Shown here piece after piece: positions 60,301 through 64,000 of a stretch of 64,000 nt of DNA. Below the pieces are notes generated by a model that saw only the letters and a list, made by a program, of their open reading frames with translations, did no database searches and was not told the DNA's origin. How positions within the stretch are numbered: the first letter of the stretch is position 1; each line of letters opens with the position of its first letter. The translations under genes were made by a program, and so were the position numbers. The stretch spans positions 9,779 to 73,778 of the forward strand of contig NW_001799111.1 in NCBI RefSeq assembly GCF_000165425.1. The letters run 5' to 3'. The DNA comes from Paramecium tetraurelia (Eukaryota > Ciliophora > Oligohymenophorea > Peniculida > Parameciidae).

Positions 60301-62899
60301 CATGTCCTATAAATAGTAATAATATTAGTTAGGAAGGAATTACATCAAAAAACTCTGTATTAATTGAACCCAAGCATCAAATATATTTAGAATTCCTTCG
60401 GCAGTTATTTTAGAATTCGGATTAATATTAGGAGAGCAATGACCTGTTTTAACAGAACTCTTGTAGCCTTCTTTGCAAATCACACACTTGATAATCTGTT
60501 ATGGAGATAAAACACATTAAAGACAATCTGCGATGTATTTTTGGCAATTAATAATTTCAGGTGCAATATTGAAATCATCAATTTAAGATAATGTGCAAAT
60601 TTCTATTCCTTCTAAATTTATAAAGGATCTTAAACAATACTGAAGAGTAGGTTTTTAATGTATGCAATATCCTTTTTAAAAATCAAATATAAAATTATCT
60701 TCGCACAATGCACATCCTACTTAATGATTCTCGTCTTTATTAAATTCTTCAAAATCTTTATACAAAGTGCATTTTGTTAAATCCTGCCTATTATATTCGA
60801 AACAAAATTTACACTGATTTATAGTACAGATTTTACATTATTTATTTGATGTTATATAATAAGGAGAAACGCAATCATTAGTATTTGAATAACCTGTAAC
60901 ATTATTATATCGATTACAAAAGCCTTCATTTAGGGATAATTTAAATATACAAGCAAGGCAAATTAGTCCATTGAATTAGACTACACAAACTTCACAGAGA
61001 TTTAAATTGCAAGGATAACAATAGGGGTCATATTAATTTAAGAAGTAATTTCTTTAACAAATTTCCTTTTGAATCAAAAATTAATTGGAGAAATCCTGAT
61101 AAATTATGGAATCAGATTAAAAATTTGTTTAATCGCAATCTTTACACAACAGGAGTTAATCATCAATTAAAATATAGTATTCTTTAGTATCTTGAATAAT
61201 TGTATTATATGTATTATCTGCAATGGTATATAGATATGATTAACAATAAAGTTCAGATTTCCAATTAAGAGGATTAAAGATACATTCTAAACATGTAATA
61301 AGATTAGATTTGATAAGCGAAGGACTATAAAAATGATAACTATTTATTATACCATTTGATACAAGTTTATGAATCCATATAAAAGTATCCATATTCGCAT
61401 TCTATTTCAGTTTTTGTATATTCAATAATTTGAATTTGAAATTGTTCTTTTGAATAACAAAAATCCTAATCGATTTCGTTATAGTGACAAACACAAGCCT
61501 TTTCTGTGGGAATATAAATTCTATTGGAATTATGAGAACATGATATACAATCAGAATTGGTTGGTCCATCACATTATTCACAACTTAGATGACACCTTTT
61601 ATTAACTAAAGTGGTATCGCAATTATAAAAATGGAAATTTTCAATCTAAACATTTAAGTAATTTTCAGATTCCTAATTTACATTTCCATAATGAATTTGA
61701 AATTAAACTTCATTAAAATGATTTACGTTTAACTAATCTGAATATTAATATTAATCTTCTTCATTATAAAATGTAATCATTATTTATAACACCTTCTATT
61801 ATAATGTAACTTATAAATAGTGCCATAAATAAATGTCATTCTAAATTTCGATTTCCCTTATAATTAAAAATGGATTATCCGTAAAATCTATGTTGACAAT
61901 TGGAAATGTGTAACTATAAGTCATTATTAATATCTCATATTTATTTTGTGATAAGATTCTGTAAAGCAATTAAAAAGCCGATAAATTATCATCATTAAAC
62001 TTTAAATTCTAACTGAACTTATTCATTTTCAAAAATTAATAATCGAAATTATCACTTATTTTATGTATTTCCTTTATTCTTAACCATCCTGATAATCCAA
62101 ATGAATCACAATTTCCATTTTCAGACGTAAAATATCGTTAATCAAGCCAAATAAGGATTTCATTTTCGATCTTATCATTTATATTTGATTCACAGTTACA
62201 AATATAAAGTTCTCCAAAAGTATCAACTGCTATTGCTAATCCATTCCTGTCAAAACTCATAATTTAAGACAATAAGAAAACATAATACAATTTTCCTGGA
62301 AAGAATGATAATTGCTTGCTACCTTGCATACTCTAAAGAATCTCATCATTTGAAAGTATCAATCCACCTCCAAAAGTCATTAGTTAATTTAAACTCCTGA
62401 AAGGGCAAATAATTTATAAGATTTTTGTAAAGATTGTATCTGGGTGAAGTATAAATAGCAATTCACACCTTTTTTCTAATGGCCATTAGACAATCGAAAT
62501 GAAATACCATCTATTTTCATATTCCCATTAATCTAATTTTATATCATAGCTGTGAAATATTCCATCATAATCAAAAAACTAAATGACTTTTGTTATTTTC
62601 TTCTCATCAAAATCAAGACAGTCAAAGTAAATTAAATCTATCTTCACAGTTGAAGAATCAACTGAATTGTGTAAATGATAACAATTACTATCAAAAATAC
62701 CTATTTTACCAATTTAACTTATCTGTCTTAAAGGCAAGTATTTACTCCACAACCCATATGAAAAATATTAATTGCTGGCCAAGTCCTCTAATTTAAAGGA
62801 TAACTCTTAGGTTTGTATTTAATAATCTTAACTTAAGTCCATTATAAAGTCACAAGAAAAACAAAAGATTAATATCAAGTAAGGTATCAGATGAGTCAT
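54305..62899 (-). CDS. giant receptor-like protein: signal peptide, beta-helix-like repeats, Cys-rich modules, C-terminal membrane region
   Basis: An 8.6-kb gene of roughly 2,850 codons, read with TAA/TAG as Gln. It starts with a signal peptide (MTHLIPYLILIFCFSC). The first 400 residues look globular. A Cys-rich region follows (about 60,280-61,600), with C-x2-C spacings such as CKICTINQCKFCFEY, CALCEDNF and CVICKEGY, like growth-factor-receptor or furin-type modules. Then comes about 1,200 residues of Asn/Ile-rich short strands, typical of parallel beta-helix repeats. Near the C-terminus is a membrane helix (WIIWFILPGLILIGVGIPIF) followed by RRHICYLLNEYNKNSYFWEQ, IKIWKKTLIILIMIYF and ILKASLLGLCLLLYQTLALK, a block I know from very large ciliate surface proteins. 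Minor introns are likely but not all placed. Probably a plasma-membrane protein with a large ectodomain; ligand unknown. Confidence 0.83.
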
Positions 62900-63264
62900 T
62901 TATTAATGATTAATTTTATTTATGAAAAGCTCGTTTAATTAATTAGATTCAAAACTAAAAATAAATTTGTAATCTCTCTTTTGAAGTTTGATTTCAATAT
63001 TAAATTTTGAATATACTATGACAATAAATGACCCCTTTATTATATTTCAACATCATTTTCTAAAATTCAGAAATTTAGTACCAAATTACTGCCAACAATT
63101 ATTCTGTATCAAGATTATTTGAAAGAAGAGAGAAAAAATAGAGTAAATAAAAAAGTTTCATTGTAATTAATGATTTTTAATTATTAGTATTTATATATGT
63201 ATATATATATATGGAAACTAAGTTTAACTACGTGATATAAAAGAGAGAGCATATAGTAAATATC
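62900..63264. other. intergenic, upstream of 5S rRNA
   Basis: 365 bp between the giant gene's start and the 5S gene. It contains a tatatatgtatatatata microsatellite-like run near 63193-63212, about 55 bp before the 5S start, which could be a TATA-like element or the giant gene's far promoter. Nothing else is recognised. Confidence 0.45.
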
Positions 63265-63384
63265 GTTGTCGGCCATACTAAGCCTAAAGCACCGGATCCC
63301 ATTCGAACTCCGAAGTTAAGCGGCTTAAGGCGAGGTTAGTACTAAGGTGGGGGACCGCTTGGGAAGTCCTCGTGTTGACAACCC
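63265..63384 (+). rRNA. 5S ribosomal RNA
   Basis: A 120-nt sequence with the conserved 5S body: GTTGTCGGCCATACTAAGCC at the 5' end, CGGATCCCATTCGAACTCCG (loop B/helix III) and GAAGTTAAGCGG (the box A region of the internal promoter), then GGTGGGGGACCGCTTGGGAA. The terminal stem pairs GTTGTC at 63265-63270 with GACAAC at 63377-63382. It is followed by CCCTTTTT, a pol III terminator. It is a single copy here, flanked by protein genes and not in a visible tandem array. Confidence 0.97.
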
Positions 63385-63390
63385 CTTTTT
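63385..63390 (+). terminator. RNA polymerase III terminator of 5S
   Basis: A run of five T residues (ccttttta) directly after the 5S 3' end, the standard pol III stop. Confidence 0.85.
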
Positions 63391-63487
63391 ATATTTTTAA
63401 TTAAATAAATTTTATTTAATTAAAATGCATAAACAACGATTAATTATTTTTTGTGTTCTTAAGATCATTATATATTAAAATTTGAGG

Positions 63488-64000
63488 ATGTTTCAACTTA
63501 ATCAAAGTCATATTAAGTACCACAATCAATTTGGTGCCACTTCTGCAGTGTATTTCTCATCGCAACAAACTCAGAGAGACAAAGTATAAAATTGCGAAAC
63601 ATCATCTAGCCTTCATAGACAAGAGACGGGTCTGAAATCAAATAGTTGATTTAATATCCAGCTTCTCAAATAGTTTATGGTCCATCAATGAAATTCAATT
63701 CGCCAGTGCATAGCAACATAGCCTTTCGCAAAACATCAAAAGAGTTAAATATTACAATAGAGGATTCTACGATGTGCCAATAATTACGCTAACCATCTCC
63801 AACTGTCAAAAAACAAAGAGAACAGATGGAAAAGGATTGGAATAAATTGATTGACAAATCTAAGAGTCTCTAAGATAATTTAGTATTGCTAAAAAATAAT
63901 ATCAGTATGAATCTTAACAAAAAGTAATCAGATCAACGTTAAACCAAAGAATCAACATCTACAGCTGCTGGTTTATCATCAAGGATGAAATTGCAGAAAG
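63488..64000 (+). CDS. partial gene, hypothetical, coiled-coil (3' end beyond window)
   Basis: Begins MFQLNQSHIKYHNQFGATSA and runs off the right edge. A 29-nt intron at 63645-63673 is needed to bypass a TGA and joins GLKSN to IYGPSMKFNSPVHSN. The visible part is Ser/Thr/Gln-rich at first, then helical (KQREQMEKDWNKLIDKSKSL, NNISMNLNKKQSDQ). No domain recognised. It starts about 100 bp after the 5S gene. Confidence 0.72.

Noticed and set aside
63193-63212. TA-rich run before the 5S gene as a defined promoter element
   Set aside because: Such runs are frequent in spacers of this window, and 5S uses an internal promoter; the position alone is not enough.
1-64000. Transposons, LTR or virus-like elements, CRISPR arrays, telomere repeats
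   Set aside because: No transposase, reverse transcriptase, integrase, capsid, terminal repeats, spaced direct repeats or telomeric units were recognised.

Overview
The window is macronuclear-type DNA from a ciliate, very probably Paramecium. It is very AT-rich. Every long reading frame is broken by in-frame TAA and TAG at positions where a coding frame is otherwise continuous, and all genes end at TGA, so TAA/TAG read as Gln and TGA is the only stop. About 40 introns could be placed by restoring conserved protein frames. Nearly all are 22-32 nt, start GTA or GTT and end TAG/AAG/CAG, which is the Paramecium intron class. A standard-code six-frame view therefore cuts almost every gene here into fragments; all calls below use the ciliate code.

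Layout: 1-3858 is gene-poor AT-rich DNA with at most small coding-like scraps. 3859-6924 (+) is one cysteine-rich, 25-repeat surface protein with signal peptide and GPI-type tail. After a 1 kb gap comes SYF1/XAB2 (-), eIF3a (-), a coiled-coil protein (-), PLRG1/PRP46 (+), an EAG/CNG-type K+ channel (-), a DNAJB6-type co-chaperone (-), NDUFS8 (+), a large PAS-domain multi-membrane protein (-) and a decayed phosphate permease (+). From 29.4 to 45.3 kb is a run of small and medium genes: MORN repeats, FAHD1, a Mei2-like RNA-binding protein, two LRR proteins, several coiled-coil proteins and several unknowns. Some of these look like cilia or basal-body parts, but this is inference. From 45.4 to 54 kb follow a hypothetical protein, an EamA/SLC35 transporter, a protein kinase, a P/Q-heptad protein and a polytopic membrane protein. 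54305-62899 (-) is one giant receptor-like gene of about 2,850 codons. A single 5S rRNA gene sits at 63265-63384, and a last gene runs off the right edge.

The genes are mostly independent housekeeping and ciliate-specific genes, packed tightly; several convergent pairs leave only 15-55 bp between stop codons. No operon logic, CRISPR, plasmid, phage or obvious transposon was seen. SYF1 and PLRG1 both belong to the NineTeen/spliceosome machinery, but nothing in the sequence shows that their proximity is functional. The most unusual items are the tandemly expanding surface protein, the giant beta-helix receptor, the permease relic whose TGA codons fall at Gly/Arg positions, a 3n intron candidate without a stop, and a 21-bp coding minisatellite.
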